A DNA stretch of 64,000 nt, taken from positions 496,001-560,000 of the forward strand of contig NZ_JADQTO010000003.1 of NCBI RefSeq assembly GCF_015704865.1, read 5' to 3'. Each line of letters opens with the position of its first letter. Position 1 is the stretch's first letter. Under the pieces are notes generated by a model. It saw only the letters and a program-made list of their open reading frames with translations. It was not told the origin of the DNA and ran no database searches. Position numbers and translations under genes: made by a program. This document shows, piece by piece, positions 8,508 to 18,551 of the stretch. Source of the stretch: Actinoplanes aureus. Lineage in GTDB: Bacteria; Actinomycetota; Actinomycetes; Mycobacteriales; Micromonosporaceae.

Positions 8508-10376
8508 ATGAGGTTGACGGTCGCGCAGGCCGTGGTGCGGTTCCTGGCGAATCAGTGGACCGAGCGCGACGGCGTCGAGCAGCGCACCATCGCCGGCTGC
8601 CTGGGGATCTTCGGGCACGGCAACGTGGCGGGTGTCGGGCAGGCGTTGTTGCAGGCGCAGCGCGAACGTCAAGTCGGCACTGCGCCGGATTTTCCGTATG
8701 TTCTTGCCCGCAACGAGCAGGCCATGGTGCACACGGCGGCCGGGTTCGCCCGGATGCGGAACCGGCTCGCCACCTACGCCTGCACCGCGTCGATCGGGCC
8801 CGGCTCGACGAACATGCTGACCGGCGCCGCCCTGGCCACGGTCAACCGGCTGCCGGTGCTGCTGCTGCCGTCCGACGTGTTCGCCACCCGGGTGGCCACG
8901 CCGGTGCTGCAGGAACTGGAGCACCCGGGCGCCGGCGACGTGTCGGTCAACGACGCGTTCCGGCCGGTCTCCGCCTTCTTCGACCGGATCTGGCGGCCCG
9001 AGCAGCTGCCCGCGGCGCTGCTGGCCGCGATGCGGGTCCTGACGGACCCGGCGCAGACCGGAACGGTCACCCTCTGCCTTCCCCAGGACGTGCAAGCCGA
9101 GGCGTACGAGTATCCGGACGAGTTGTTCGCCAAGCGGGTGTGGCACGTCTCCCGCCCGGTGCCCGAGCCGGCCTTCGTCGAACGGGCCGCCGAGGTGATC
9201 CGCACCGCGCGGCGGCCGCTGCTGATCGCCGGCGGGGGAGTGATCTACTCCGAGGCGTCCGAGGCGCTGGACCGGTTCGCCCGGGCCACCGGCATCCCGG
9301 TCGCCGACACCCAGGCCGGCAAGGGCGCGCTGAGCTGGGACCATCCGAACTCGGTCGGCGGGGTTGGGTCGACCGGCACACCGGTGGCGAACCGGCTGGC
9401 CCGCGACGCCGACGTGATCATCGGGGTGGGCACCCGGTACAGCGACTTCACCACCGCGTCACGGACCGCGTTCCAGCACCCGGACGTGCGGTTCGTCAAC
9501 CTCAACGTGGCCGCCTTCGACGCCGCCAAGCAGTCCGCGTACCCGATCGTCGCCGACGCCCGGGCCGGCCTGGAGGCCCTGCTCGCCGCCCAGCTCGGCC
9601 GGCGTTTCGACCTCGGCTACCAGGGCGAGGTCGCCGCCTGGCAGCAGACCGTGGACCGCGCGTACCACCTCGGGCACGGGCCCCTGCCCGCCCAGAGCGA
9701 GGTGATCGGTGCGGTGAACGAAGCGTGCGGAGCACGCGACGTGGTGGTGCAGGCGGCCGGCAGCATGCCCGGGGACCTGCAGCTGCTGTGGCGCTCCCGC
9801 GACCCCAAGCAGTACCACGTCGAGTACGGCTACTCGTGCATGGGCTTCGAGATCGCCGGAGCGCTCGGGATCAAGCTGGCCGACGAGTCCCGCGAGGTGT
9901 ACGCGCTGGTCGGCGACGGCTCCTACCTGATGATGGCGCAGGAGATCGTCACCGCGATCGCCGAGGGCGTGAAACTGATCGTGGTGCTGGTGCAGAACCA
10001 CGGCTTCGCCTCGATCGGCGCGCTCTCCGAGCAGTCCGGCTCACAGCGGTTCGGCACCGCCTACCGCTACCGCAACCCGGAGACCGGCGACTACGACGGT
10101 GCCCGGCTGCCGGTGGACCTGGCCGCCAACGCCGAGAGCCTGGGCGCGCAGGTGATCCGCTGCCGTACCGTCGCCGACCTGGCCGACGGCCTGAAGCGGG
10201 CCCGCGAGTCCGACCGGCTGACCGTCGTGCACATCGAGACCGACCCGCTGTCCCCGGTGCCCTCGTCCGAATCGTGGTGGGACGTGCCGGTCGCCGCGGT
10301 CTCCACCCTCGACAGCACCCGCGCCGCGCGCGAGTCGTACGACGCCGCCAAGCGCGCCCAGCGGCAACACCTCTGA
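8508..10376 (+). CDS. iolD: 3D-(3,5/4)-trihydroxycyclohexane-1,2-dione acylhydrolase (IolD)
   Basis: Thiamine-diphosphate enzyme that opens the inositol-derived ring. 622 aa, normal for the family. The N-terminal pyrimidine-binding domain has the ThDP glutamate in ARNEQAMVHTAAGFAR, and the C-terminal pyrophosphate domain has VGDGSYLMMAQE with the following VLVQNHGF. The frame is open upstream to 8379, inside the previous gene; ATG 8508 is chosen because AAAGGGA lies just before it. The iolA gene follows after 15 bp. Confidence 0.93.
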   Translation: MRLTVAQAVVRFLANQWTERDGVEQRTIAGCLGIFGHGNVAGVGQALLQAQRERQVGTAPDFPYVLARNEQAMVHTAAGFARMRNRLATYACTASIGPGSTNMLTGAALATVNRLPVLLLPSDVFATRVATPVLQELEHPGAGDVSVNDAFRPVSAFFDRIWRPEQLPAALLAAMRVLTDPAQTGTVTLCLPQDVQAEAYEYPDELFAKRVWHVSRPVPEPAFVERAAEVIRTARRPLLIAGGGVIYSEASEALDRFARATGIPVADTQAGKGALSWDHPNSVGGVGSTGTPVANRLARDADVIIGVGTRYSDFTTASRTAFQHPDVRFVNLNVAAFDAAKQSAYPIVADARAGLEALLAAQLGRRFDLGYQGEVAAWQQTVDRAYHLGHGPLPAQSEVIGAVNEACGARDVVVQAAGSMPGDLQLLWRSRDPKQYHVEYGYSCMGFEIAGALGIKLADESREVYALVGDGSYLMMAQEIVTAIAEGVKLIVVLVQNHGFASIGALSEQSGSQRFGTAYRYRNPETGDYDGARLPVDLAANAESLGAQVIRCRTVADLADGLKRARESDRLTVVHIETDPLSPVPSSESWWDVPVAAVSTLDSTRAARESYDAAKRAQRQHL

Positions 10377-10391
10377 CAAGGAGCCTTCGAA

Positions 10392-11888
10392 GTGGCAACC
10401 ATCGAGCACTGGATCGGCGGCCAGTTCACCGCCGGCGCGTCGACCCGCCGGAGCCCGGTCTTCAACCCGGCCACCGGGCAGCGGCAGCACGAGGTCGTGC
10501 TGGCCACAACCGCCGACGTGGACGCCGCCGTGCAGGCCGCGGCCACCGCCTTCGAGTCGTGGAGCCAGGCGTCGCTGAGCGCCCGCACCAAGGTTCTGTT
10601 CAACTTCCGGGAGCTGGTCAACGCGCGGGTCAAGGACATCGCCGAGATCATCTCCGACGAGCACGGCAAGGTGCTGTCCGACGCCGCCGGCGAGGTGCAG
10701 CGCGGCCTCGAGGTGATCGAGTTCGCCTGCGGCATCCCGCAACTGCTCAAGGGCTCCTACTCCGACCAGGTGTCGACCGGCGTGGACGTGTTCAGCTTCC
10801 GCGAGCCGCTCGGGGTCTGCGCCGGGATCACCCCGTTCAACTTCCCGGCCATGGTGCCGATGTGGATGCATCCGGTCGCCATCGCCTGCGGCAACACCTT
10901 CGTGCTCAAGCCCAGCGAACGGGACCCGTCCGCGTCGAACTACGTGGCCGGTCTGTGGCGCGAGGCCGGCCTGCCGGACGGCGTCTTCAACGTGGTGCAC
11001 GGCGACAAGGAGGCGGTCGACGCTCTGCTCGACCACGCCGGCGTCGCCGCGATCTCGTTCGTGGGCTCGACCCCGATCGCCCGCTACATCCACCAGAAGG
11101 CCTCCGCCGCCGGCAAGCGGGTGCAGGCCCTCGGCGGGGCGAAGAACCACGCGATCGTGCTGCCCGACGCCGACCTCGACTTCACCGCCGGTCACCTGAC
11201 CGCCGCCGCGTTCGGTTCGGCGGGGGAGCGGTGCATGGCGATCTCCACGGCGGTGGCCGTCGGTGCCGCCGGCGACCCGCTGATGGAACAGGTCTCGCGG
11301 ATGGCCTCGGAGGTGATCGTCGGCCCCGGCCGGGACCCACGCAGCGAGATGGGCCCGGTGGTCACCTCGGCCGCCAAGCAGCGCATCGAGTCGCTCATCG
11401 GCAGCGGCGAGCAGCAGGGTGCGAAGGTCCTGGTCGACGGGCGCGGCCTGACGATCCCCGGCCACGAGGAGGGCTTCTTCGTCGGCCCGACCGTCATCGA
11501 CCAGGTGCAGCCGTCGATGGACGTCTACACCGAGGAGATCTTCGGGCCGGTGCTGTCGGTCGTGCGGGCCTCCGACGTGGACGAGGCGATCGCCCTGATC
11601 AACAGCAATCCGTACGGCAACGGCACCGCCATCTTCACCAGCAGCGGTGAGGCGGCGCGCCGGTTCCAGCGCGGCGTACGCGTCGGCATGATCGGTATCA
11701 ACGTGCCCATCCCGGTGCCGATGGCCTACTACTCCTTCGGCGGCTGGAAGGACTCGCTCTTCGGCGAGCAGCACATCCACGGGCCCGAAGGTGTCTCGTT
11801 CTACACCCGCGCCAAGGTGATCACCTCCCGCTGGCCGCACGTCACCACCCCGGCAGACGCATCCCTGCACTTCCCTACGGCTTCCTGA
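10392..11888 (+). CDS. iolA: CoA-acylating methylmalonate/malonate-semialdehyde dehydrogenase (IolA)
   Basis: Converts malonate semialdehyde to acetyl-CoA at the end of inositol breakdown. 498 aa aldehyde dehydrogenase. The catalytic cysteine is Cys281 in GSAGERCMAIS, and TPFNFPAMVPMWM holds the conserved asparagine. The usual ELGGKN glutamate is replaced (ALGGAKNHAIV), as expected for the acylating subfamily, which uses CoA rather than water. It starts at GTG 10392 after AAGGAG. The stop is 8 bp before the second binding-protein gene, so catabolism and uptake are in one transcript. Confidence 0.93.
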   Translation: MATIEHWIGGQFTAGASTRRSPVFNPATGQRQHEVVLATTADVDAAVQAAATAFESWSQASLSARTKVLFNFRELVNARVKDIAEIISDEHGKVLSDAAGEVQRGLEVIEFACGIPQLLKGSYSDQVSTGVDVFSFREPLGVCAGITPFNFPAMVPMWMHPVAIACGNTFVLKPSERDPSASNYVAGLWREAGLPDGVFNVVHGDKEAVDALLDHAGVAAISFVGSTPIARYIHQKASAAGKRVQALGGAKNHAIVLPDADLDFTAGHLTAAAFGSAGERCMAISTAVAVGAAGDPLMEQVSRMASEVIVGPGRDPRSEMGPVVTSAAKQRIESLIGSGEQQGAKVLVDGRGLTIPGHEEGFFVGPTVIDQVQPSMDVYTEEIFGPVLSVVRASDVDEAIALINSNPYGNGTAIFTSSGEAARRFQRGVRVGMIGINVPIPVPMAYYSFGGWKDSLFGEQHIHGPEGVSFYTRAKVITSRWPHVTTPADASLHFPTAS

Positions 11889-11896
11889 GGAGAGAC

Positions 11897-12898
11897 ATGT
11901 CCAGATACGGCAAACGGACGATCGCGGTCGTCCTGGCGATGGGCCTCGCGGTGGCCGCGGGCGCCTGCAGCAGCTCCGGTGGCAAGGAGGCCGAGGAGAA
12001 CGCCGAAGGCCTCTCCGGCGGAAAGGCCGGCACCCCCACCATGACGGTCGCCATGGTCACCCACGCGGCTCCCGGCGACACGTTCTGGGACATCATCAAG
12101 AAGGGCGCCCAGTCGGCGGCGAGCAAGGACAACGTCGACCTGAAGTACTCCGCCGACCCCAGCTCGGCGAACCAGGCGACGCTGATCCAGAGCGCCATCG
12201 ACAGCAAGGTCGACGGCATCGCGGTCACCCTTCCGGACCCGCCGGCGCTGGTGCCGGTGGTGAAGAAGGCGATCGCCGCCGGTATCCCGGTGATCGCGTT
12301 CAACGCCGGCATCACCTCGTTCGAGGACTCCGGTGCCCTCGCCTACTTCGGCTCGGACGAGAGCGTGGCCGGCGAGACCGCCGGCGCGCGGGCCGCCCAG
12401 GACGGCGCCAAGCACGTGCTGTGCGTGGTGCAGGAACAGGGACAGGTGCAGCTCGAGGCGCGTTGCGACGGCGTGCAGAAGGGCTTCGGCGGCGGGCAGT
12501 ACGACAAGATCTACGTCAACGGCCGGGACATGCCGTCGGTGCAGACCACGATCGCCACGAAGCTGCAGCAGGACAAGACGATCGACATGATCGTCACGCT
12601 CGGCGCGCCGTTCGCCCTGGCCTCGATCCAGGCGGTCAAGGACACCGGCAGCCAGGCCAAGGTCGCCACCTTCGACTTCAACCCGCAGATCCCGGAGCAG
12701 ATCAAGTCCGGCGCGCTGCAGTGGGCCATCGACCAGCAACCCTTCCTGCAGGGCTACTCGGCGGTCGACGGGCTGTGGCTCTACAAGAACAACGGCAACG
12801 TGCTCGGCGGTGGCAAGGCGACGCTGACCGGGCCGTACCTGGTCGACAAGAACAACGTCGACTTCGTCGCGAAGTTCGCGGCGGCCGGTAACCGGTAG
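11897..12898 (+). CDS. Substrate-binding lipoprotein of the iol-operon sugar ABC transporter
   Basis: 333 aa with a lipobox at AAGAC (Cys24) followed by a Ser/Gly linker, so it is a lipid-anchored binding protein. The Peripla_BP_4 fold is visible in [26 protein letters not shown] and [15 protein letters not shown] precedes the ATG. Its place inside the iol operon makes myo-inositol, or a related cyclitol, the probable ligand. It differs from the binding protein at 850 in export signal and overall sequence, so the two systems are not simple recent duplicates. Confidence 0.88.
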   Translation: MSRYGKRTIAVVLAMGLAVAAGACSSSGGKEAEENAEGLSGGKAGTPTMTVAMVTHAAPGDTFWDIIKKGAQSAASKDNVDLKYSADPSSANQATLIQSAIDSKVDGIAVTLPDPPALVPVVKKAIAAGIPVIAFNAGITSFEDSGALAYFGSDESVAGETAGARAAQDGAKHVLCVVQEQGQVQLEARCDGVQKGFGGGQYDKIYVNGRDMPSVQTTIATKLQQDKTIDMIVTLGAPFALASIQAVKDTGSQAKVATFDFNPQIPEQIKSGALQWAIDQQPFLQGYSAVDGLWLYKNNGNVLGGGKATLTGPYLVDKNNVDFVAKFAAAGNR

Positions 12899-12908
12899 CC
12901 GTTCCCGC

Positions 12909-12932
12909 GCCCGGGGCCGGCCGGCCCCGGGC
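12909..12932 (+). terminator. Intra-operon hairpin between binding protein and permease
   Basis: A perfect 24-base G/C palindrome (GCCCGGGG-CCGG-CCGG-CCCCGGGC arrangement) begins 10 bp after the binding-protein stop. It has no T-run, so it is unlikely to end all transcription. Hairpins here commonly protect the upstream message and raise binding-protein yield relative to the permease. Confidence 0.55.
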
Positions 12933-12961
12933 CGGACTCCCTGAAGAATCCGGAGATCGTC

Positions 12962-14026
12962 ATGAGTTCAACCCTCGAGACCAGACCCGGCCCGCCGCCG
13001 CCGGCGGCGTCGGACGAGCGGGTCGCCCGGCAGTCCCCGCTGTCCCGCCTGCTCGCCCGGCCCGAAGTGGGCGCGCTGGTCGGCGCGATCCTCATCTACA
13101 TCGTCTTCTTCATCGTCGCGCCGCCGTTCCGCCAGCCCGAATCCCTGTCGTCGGTGCTCTACGTCAGCTCCACCTTCGGCATCATGGCGGTCGCCGTCGC
13201 CCTGCTGATGATCGGCGGAGAGTTCGACCTGTCCGCCGGCGTCGCGGTCACCTCGTCGGCGCTGTTCGCGTCGATGTTCGCCTACCAGTTCACCCTGAAC
13301 CTGTGGGTCGGTGTCGCCGCCGCGCTGGTGTTCGCGCTGCTCGTCGGCTTCATCAACGGCTACCTCGTGGTGAAGACGGGCATACCCAGCTTCCTGGTCA
13401 CCCTCGGCACCTTCTTCATGCTGCGCGGCCTCAACCTGGCCCTCACCAAGGCGGTCACCGGCAACGTGGCCACCAACGACGTGTCCAACATGGACGGCTT
13501 CGACTCCGCGCAGAAGGTGTTCGCCTCGTCCTTCACGATCGGCAACGTCTCGATCCGGATCACCCTGCTGTGGTGGATCCTGTTCGTCGCCATCGGTACG
13601 TGGCTGCTGCTGCGTACCCGGCTCGGGAACTGGATCTTCGCGGTCGGCGGTTCGGCACCCAGTTCGCGGGCGGTCGGCGTGCCGGTCAACAAGGTCAAGA
13701 TCGGCCTGTTCATGGGGGTCGGATTCCTGGCCTGGTTCATGGGCATGCACAACCTGTTCGCCTTCAACACCGTGCAGTCCGGCGGCGGGCTCGGCAACGA
13801 GTTCATCTACATCGTCGCGGCGGTGGTCGGTGGGTGCCTGCTCACCGGCGGGTACGGATCGGTGATCGGTGCCGCGATCGGCGCCTTCATCTTCGGCATG
13901 ACCAACCTCGGCATCGTCTACGCCGGCTGGGACCCCGACTGGTTCTACTTCTTCCTCGGCGCGCTGCTGCTCGGCGCGATCCTGCTCAACTCGTTCGTTC
14001 GCAAACGGGCGGAGGCCATGAGATGA
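12962..14026 (+). CDS. Sugar (inositol) ABC transporter permease
   Basis: 354 aa integral membrane protein of the RbsC/CUT2 group. A short cytoplasmic N-terminus precedes the first membrane segment near residue 40, and the conserved GGEFDLSAG corresponds to GEIDLSVG of the first permease. GGAGATCG precedes ATG 12962. The stop overlaps the ATPase start in ATGA. It should form the channel for the substrate captured by the protein at 11897. Confidence 0.9.
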   Translation: MSSTLETRPGPPPPAASDERVARQSPLSRLLARPEVGALVGAILIYIVFFIVAPPFRQPESLSSVLYVSSTFGIMAVAVALLMIGGEFDLSAGVAVTSSALFASMFAYQFTLNLWVGVAAALVFALLVGFINGYLVVKTGIPSFLVTLGTFFMLRGLNLALTKAVTGNVATNDVSNMDGFDSAQKVFASSFTIGNVSIRITLLWWILFVAIGTWLLLRTRLGNWIFAVGGSAPSSRAVGVPVNKVKIGLFMGVGFLAWFMGMHNLFAFNTVQSGGGLGNEFIYIVAAVVGGCLLTGGYGSVIGAAIGAFIFGMTNLGIVYAGWDPDWFYFFLGALLLGAILLNSFVRKRAEAMR

Positions 14027-14895
14027 CCGCTGTTGTCCCGGAGACCGCCACCCCGCTGGTGCGGCTCACCGACGCCGGCAAGAACTACGGCAACATCATC
14101 GCGCTGCGCGGTGTCACGCTCGAGGTCAGCGGCGGCGAGGTCACCTGCGTGCTGGGTGACAACGGCGCCGGCAAGTCCACCCTCATCAAGATCATCGCCG
14201 GGTTGCACGAGCACACCTCGGGAAGCTACGAGGTCGAGGGTGAGGCGGTCCATTTCAGCTCGCCACGGGAGGCCCTCGACCACGGCATCGCCACGGTCTA
14301 CCAGGACCTCGCGGTCGTCCCGCTGATGCCGGTGTGGCGCAACTTCTTCCTCGGCAACGAGGTCCGGAAGGGCCTGCGGATGGACATCGGGTTCATGCGC
14401 GAGACCACCAAGAAGGAACTGCTCGACATGGGCATCGACCTGCGTGACGTCGACCAGCCGATCGGCACCCTCTCCGGCGGTGAGCGGCAGTGCGTGGCGA
14501 TCTCCCGGGCCGTCTACTTCGGCGCGAAGGTGCTGATCCTCGACGAGCCGACGGCGGCGCTCGGCGTCAAGCAGTCCGGCGTGGTGCTGCGCTACATCCT
14601 GCAGGCCCGCGAACGCGGCCTCGGCGTCATCTTCATCACCCACAACCCGCACCACGCGTACCCGGTCGGCGACCGGTTCCTGCTGCTCAAACGCGGGCAG
14701 AGCATCGGCTACTACCGCAAGAGCGAGATCAGCCGCGACGAGCTGACCGCGCTGATGGCCGGCGGCGCCGAGCTGGAGGAGCTCAGCCACGAGCTGGAGA
14801 GCGCGGGCGGCGCCTCGGCCGACGCGGCGAAGATCCTCGGCGAGGAGGTCCACGACCTGGGCATCGACCGGGTGTCCACCAAGGAGGCGCCGTGA
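14023..14895 (+). CDS. Sugar (inositol) ABC transporter ATP-binding protein, single-domain
   Basis: 290 aa. Walker [10 protein letters not shown] is at 45-53, the signature LSGGERQ near residue 149 and Walker [12 protein letters not shown] shortly after. The start overlaps the permease stop (ATGA). As with the first transporter, only one nucleotide-binding domain is present. A tail of about 40 residues, rich in Glu and Ala ([13 protein letters not shown]), follows the domain. AAGGAGG near its 3' end serves iolE, whose GTG overlaps this stop. Confidence 0.92.
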   Translation: MTAVVPETATPLVRLTDAGKNYGNIIALRGVTLEVSGGEVTCVLGDNGAGKSTLIKIIAGLHEHTSGSYEVEGEAVHFSSPREALDHGIATVYQDLAVVPLMPVWRNFFLGNEVRKGLRMDIGFMRETTKKELLDMGIDLRDVDQPIGTLSGGERQCVAISRAVYFGAKVLILDEPTAALGVKQSGVVLRYILQARERGLGVIFITHNPHHAYPVGDRFLLLKRGQSIGYYRKSEISRDELTALMAGGAELEELSHELESAGGASADAAKILGEEVHDLGIDRVSTKEAP

Positions 14896-15806
14896 CCAGC
14901 CTGCATCTCGGCAGCTGTCCGGACTCGTGGGGCGTCTGGTTCGCCGACGACCCGCGCCAGACACCCTGGCACCGGTTCCTCGACGAACTCGCCGAGGTCG
15001 GTTACCAGTGGCTGGAACTCGGCCCGTACGGCTACCTGCCCACCGATCCGGCCCGCCTCGGCGACGAACTGGCCCGCCGCGGCCTGCGCGTCGCCGGGGG
15101 CACCATGCACGGCTACAGCGGGCTGCACCGGCCCGGCGACCTGCCGGAGATCCTCGCCCGGACCCGGCCGGTGGCCGAGCTGACCGCGGCCGTCGGCGCC
15201 GAGCACCTGGTCTTCGTACCGGTGCCCGGCTACCGCGACGACGTGACCGGCGCCTACCTGGAACCCGGCACCCTCGACGACGACGGGTGGAAGACGCTGG
15301 TCCGCGGCACCGACGAACTGGGCCGGATGCTGGCCGAGGAGTACGGGCTGCGGCTCGAGTTCCACCACCACGCCGACAGCTACGTGGAGACCCGCCCGCA
15401 GATCGACCGGCTGCTCGCCGAGACCAACCCGGCGTACGTGTCGCTCTGCCTGGACACCGGGCACCTCGCGTACGGCGGCGGCGACGCGGCGGCGCTGATC
15501 GACGAGCACCCGGACCGGGTCGGCTACCTGCACATCAAACAGATGGACCCGGCGATCGTACGGCGTGCCCGCGGTGAGGACCTCGCCTTCGGGCAGGCCG
15601 TCGCGATGGGGGTCAGCTGCGAGCCGCCCGCCGGGGAACCGGACGTACCCAGCGTCGTGCAGGCGCTGCAACGGCGCGGCCGGGACACCTTCGTGATCGT
15701 CGAACAGGACATGTACCCGGTCGAGTTCGACGTGCCGCGGCCGATCGCCGCGCGTACCCGCGGCTACCTGCGCACCTGCGGCATCGGAACGGACGCCTCG
15801 TCATGA
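14892..15806 (+). CDS. iolE: myo-Inosose-2 dehydratase (IolE)
   Basis: Dehydrates 2-keto-myo-inositol to the trihydroxycyclohexanedione used by IolD. 304 aa AP-endonuclease-type TIM barrel starting [12 protein letters not shown], the IolE signature, with [13 protein letters not shown] and [14 protein letters not shown] carrying likely metal ligands. GTG 14892 is chosen: AAGGAGG is 5 bases upstream and the GTG overlaps the ATPase stop (GTGA). The frame is open much further upstream only because it lies inside the ATPase gene. Confidence 0.92.
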   Translation: MTSLHLGSCPDSWGVWFADDPRQTPWHRFLDELAEVGYQWLELGPYGYLPTDPARLGDELARRGLRVAGGTMHGYSGLHRPGDLPEILARTRPVAELTAAVGAEHLVFVPVPGYRDDVTGAYLEPGTLDDDGWKTLVRGTDELGRMLAEEYGLRLEFHHHADSYVETRPQIDRLLAETNPAYVSLCLDTGHLAYGGGDAAALIDEHPDRVGYLHIKQMDPAIVRRARGEDLAFGQAVAMGVSCEPPAGEPDVPSVVQALQRRGRDTFVIVEQDMYPVEFDVPRPIAARTRGYLRTCGIGTDASS

Positions 15807-16819
15807 TCAACGTTGGAGTCATCGGTACCGGCATGATCGGCCAGGACCACATCCGGCGGATGACCAGCGTGCTGTCCGGAGTGCGCGTCTGCGCCGTGTC
15901 CGACGTGGACGCCGCGACCGCCGCCTCGGTGGGGGAGCGGGTCGGCGCGGCGGTGCACACCACCGGCCAGGAACTGATCGCCGACCCGTCCGTCGACGCG
16001 ACGCTGGTCTGCTCCTGGGGACCCACCCACGAGCAGTACGTGCTCGCCGCCATCGCCGCCGGCAAGCCGGTCTTCTGCGAGAAACCCCTGGCCACCACCA
16101 CCGAGGCCTGCCAACGGATCATCGAGGCGGAGACCGCGTACGGCGGCCGGCTCGTCCAGGTCGGCTACATGCGCCGCTACGACAGCGCCTACCGGGCGCT
16201 CAAGGCGGTGCTCGACAGCGGGCAGATCGGCAACCCGCTGCTGATGCACTGCGCGCACCGCAACCCGAGCGTGCCCGGGGTGTACGAGAAGGACATGGCG
16301 ATCACCGACACCGCGGTGCACGAGATCGACATGGTGCGCTGGATGCTCGGCGAGGAGATCAGGGCGGTGCGCGTGCTCGTACCCCGGCGCAGCCGCAACG
16401 GCGGCATTTTGCAGGACCCGCTGTTCCTGCTGATGGAGACGGCGGGCGGCGCGATCGTCGACGTGGAGATCTCGGTCAACATCCGGTACGGCTACGACAT
16501 CCGCGGCGAGATCGTCGGCGAGGACGGCACCGCGGCGCTCGGCGAGCTGAGCCCGCTCGTGGTGCGGCACGCCGGCCAGGTCGCCACCCCGGTGCCGGCC
16601 GACTGGCGGGAACGCTTCATCCGCGCCTACGACATCGAGTTGCAGGAGTGGATCGACGGCATCGCCGGCGGTGTGCCGGCGACCGGGCCGAGCAGCTGGG
16701 ACGGGTACGCGGCCGCGGTCGTCTCGGACGCCGGGGTGAGTGCCCTGCACAGCGGGGAACGCGTGCCGATCGCCCTGATGGACAAGCCGAAGCTGTACGC
16801 CGCGGAGGCCGCCGCATGA
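15803..16819 (+). CDS. iolG: Inositol 2-dehydrogenase (IolG, Gfo/Idh/MocA family)
   Basis: NAD-dependent oxidation of myo-inositol to 2-inosose, the first pathway step. 338 aa. The Rossmann motif GTGMIG is at 8-13, and FCEKPLA has the family EKP lysine. The central ITDTAVHEIDMVRWMLGE contains the Asp/His pair expected of inositol dehydrogenases. Both ends overlap their neighbours by 4 bp (ATGA), so it is translationally coupled to iolE and the iolH-like gene. Confidence 0.9.
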   Translation: MINVGVIGTGMIGQDHIRRMTSVLSGVRVCAVSDVDAATAASVGERVGAAVHTTGQELIADPSVDATLVCSWGPTHEQYVLAAIAAGKPVFCEKPLATTTEACQRIIEAETAYGGRLVQVGYMRRYDSAYRALKAVLDSGQIGNPLLMHCAHRNPSVPGVYEKDMAITDTAVHEIDMVRWMLGEEIRAVRVLVPRRSRNGGILQDPLFLLMETAGGAIVDVEISVNIRYGYDIRGEIVGEDGTAALGELSPLVVRHAGQVATPVPADWRERFIRAYDIELQEWIDGIAGGVPATGPSSWDGYAAAVVSDAGVSALHSGERVPIALMDKPKLYAAEAAA

Positions 16820-17679
16820 AGATCGCCCTCGACCCGTACATGCTGCGGAACGTGCCGCTGCTGGAACTGCCGCGGATGGTGTCCGACCTCGGCTACCGCT
16901 ACCTCGAGATGTCGCCGCGCGACGACTTCCTGCCGTTCTTCCTGCACCCCCGGGTGGACCGGGCCGGTGTCCGGGCGTTCCGGCGGGAACTGGCGGCCGC
17001 GCAGGTCGAGGTGGCCTCGGTGCTGCCGCTCTACCGGTGGTCCGGGCCGGACGAGGACGAGCGGCAGGCCGCGGTCCGGTACTGGAAGCGGGCCATCGAG
17101 ATCACCGTCGAGCTGGGGGTGACCGTGATGAACTCCGAGTTCAACGGCCGCCCCTCGGACCCGGCCACGAGTGAGGCGCAGTTCTGGCGGTCCATGGAGG
17201 AGCTGCTGCCGATCTTCGAGCGGGAAGGCGTACGCCTGGTCCTGGAACCGCACCCGGACGACTTCATCGAGGACGGCATCGCCGCGGTCAACATGATCCG
17301 CGGCATCGACTCGGACCTGGTGAGCTTCCTGTACTGCGCCCCGCACACCTTCCACCAGGGCGGCGACCTGGCCGCGATCATCCGGCACGCCGGGCCGCTG
17401 CTCACCCAGCTGCACCTGGCCGACACGTTCGACCATCGTGGCTCGTCCGGGTTGCGCTACATCGTCAACCCGCCCGGCTCGACCGCCCGCGTCCACCAGC
17501 ACCTGGACATCGGCCAGGGCGAGGTCGACTGGGACCTGTTCTTCGGCACCCTGGCCGAGGTCGGCTTCGACGGCATCGCGACCGTCTGCGTCTTCGCCTG
17601 GGAGGAACGCGCCCACGACAGCGCCACCTACAACCTCGCGGAGGTCAAGCGCTACCTGGCCAAGTACCCGCCACGCTGA
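16816..17679 (+). CDS. iolH: Sugar phosphate isomerase/epimerase, IolH-like
   Basis: 287 aa TIM barrel of the AP-endonuclease 2 family. Likely metal-binding positions are seen in VMNSEFNGR, LVLEPHPDDF and LHLADTFDH. ATG 16816 overlaps the iolG stop (ATGA). It is the last gene of the iol operon and matches the place of iolH or iolI in other organisms; which inosose or keto-inositol it handles cannot be decided from sequence alone. About 70 bp separate it from the next promoter, with no clear terminator. Confidence 0.78.
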   Translation: MKIALDPYMLRNVPLLELPRMVSDLGYRYLEMSPRDDFLPFFLHPRVDRAGVRAFRRELAAAQVEVASVLPLYRWSGPDEDERQAAVRYWKRAIEITVELGVTVMNSEFNGRPSDPATSEAQFWRSMEELLPIFEREGVRLVLEPHPDDFIEDGIAAVNMIRGIDSDLVSFLYCAPHTFHQGGDLAAIIRHAGPLLTQLHLADTFDHRGSSGLRYIVNPPGSTARVHQHLDIGQGEVDWDLFFGTLAEVGFDGIATVCVFAWEERAHDSATYNLAEVKRYLAKYPPR

Positions 17680-17708
17680 GCGAAAACGGATCGAGTCGGC
17701 CGGCGGGC

Positions 17709-17740
17709 TTGACCATGACGCAGCGTCAACCCGCCATGCT
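17709..17740 (+). promoter_or_regulatory. MerR-type promoter with long spacer and internal dyad
   Basis: TTGACC (17709-17714) and CATGCT (17735-17740) are separated by 20 bp, longer than usual, as in promoters twisted by MerR proteins. The inverted repeat TTGAC-N11-GTCAA (17709-17729) overlaps the -35 and the spacer. A message from here would begin at or next to ATG 17748. The merR gene in the same operon (19313) is the obvious regulator. Confidence 0.6.
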
Positions 17741-17747
17741 GGCGGTC

Positions 17748-18548
17748 ATGAGCGTCCGGCCGACAACCGATCAGCTCCACGCACCCGCGATCCACGTGCG
17801 GGGCCTGGAGAAGTCGTACAAGGAGCTGCGCGTGCTGCGCGGCGTGGATTTCGAGGTGGCGCGGGGCAGCATCTTCGCCCTGCTCGGCTCGAACGGAGCG
17901 GGCAAGACCACGGTGGTGAGGATCCTCGCCACGCTTCTCCGGGCCGACACCGGGACGGCCCGGGTCAACGGCTTCGACGTCGCGACGCAGGCCGCCGGCG
18001 TTCGCGAGTCGATCAGCCTCACCGGGCAGTTCGCGGCGGTCGACGAGATCCTCACCGGGCGGGAGAACCTCGTCCTGGTCGCCCGGCTGAGGCACCTCGA
18101 CGACCCGGGCACGGTCGCGGACGATCTGCTGAGGCGCTTCTCGCTGACCGAGGCGGGCGCCCGGCGGGTGGCGACGTACTCCGGTGGCATGCGCCGCCGG
18201 CTCGACATCGCGATGAGCCTGATCGGGAAACCGCCGGTCATCTTCCTCGACGAGCCGACAGCCGGGCTGGACCCGGAAGCGCGCGTCGAGGTGTGGCAGG
18301 CCGTCAAGGGGCTCGCCGAGGGCGGCACGACCGTACTGCTCACCACGCAGTACCTGGACGAGGCCGAACAGCTCGCCGACCGGATCGCGATCCTCCACCA
18401 GGGCCGGATCGTCGTCGACGGCACCCTGGCCGAGCTCAAGGAGCTGCTGCCGCCCGCCAAGGTGGAGTACGTCGAGAAGCAGCCCACCCTCGAGGACGTC
18501 TTCTTCGCGGTCGTCGGCGACGCCTCCACCGGCGCGAACAGGGAGTAG
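17748..18548 (+). CDS. DrrA-type multidrug ABC exporter ATPase
   Basis: 266 aa from ATG 17748. Walker A GSNGAGKT is at 47-54; the signature YSGGMRRRLDIA and Walker B VIFLDEPTAGLDPEA follow, matching the daunorubicin-resistance (DrrA) group. A longer frame from TTG 17709 or ATG 17715 is less likely because those bases form the -35 and dyad of the promoter, and no Shine-Dalgarno precedes either. The C-terminal region is shorter than in the classical DrrA of about 330 aa but keeps PTLEDVFFAVV. The partner permease begins 3 bp downstream. Confidence 0.88.
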   Translation: MSVRPTTDQLHAPAIHVRGLEKSYKELRVLRGVDFEVARGSIFALLGSNGAGKTTVVRILATLLRADTGTARVNGFDVATQAAGVRESISLTGQFAAVDEILTGRENLVLVARLRHLDDPGTVADDLLRRFSLTEAGARRVATYSGGMRRRLDIAMSLIGKPPVIFLDEPTAGLDPEARVEVWQAVKGLAEGGTTVLLTTQYLDEAEQLADRIAILHQGRIVVDGTLAELKELLPPAKVEYVEKQPTLEDVFFAVVGDASTGANRE

Positions 18549-18551
18549 ACC

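Noticed and set aside
8555..11650. A 1031-codon open frame on the plus strand across iolD and iolA
   Set aside because: It is the out-of-frame shadow of two well-supported genes; its translation is Arg/Gly/Ala-rich with no domain, an effect of high GC content.
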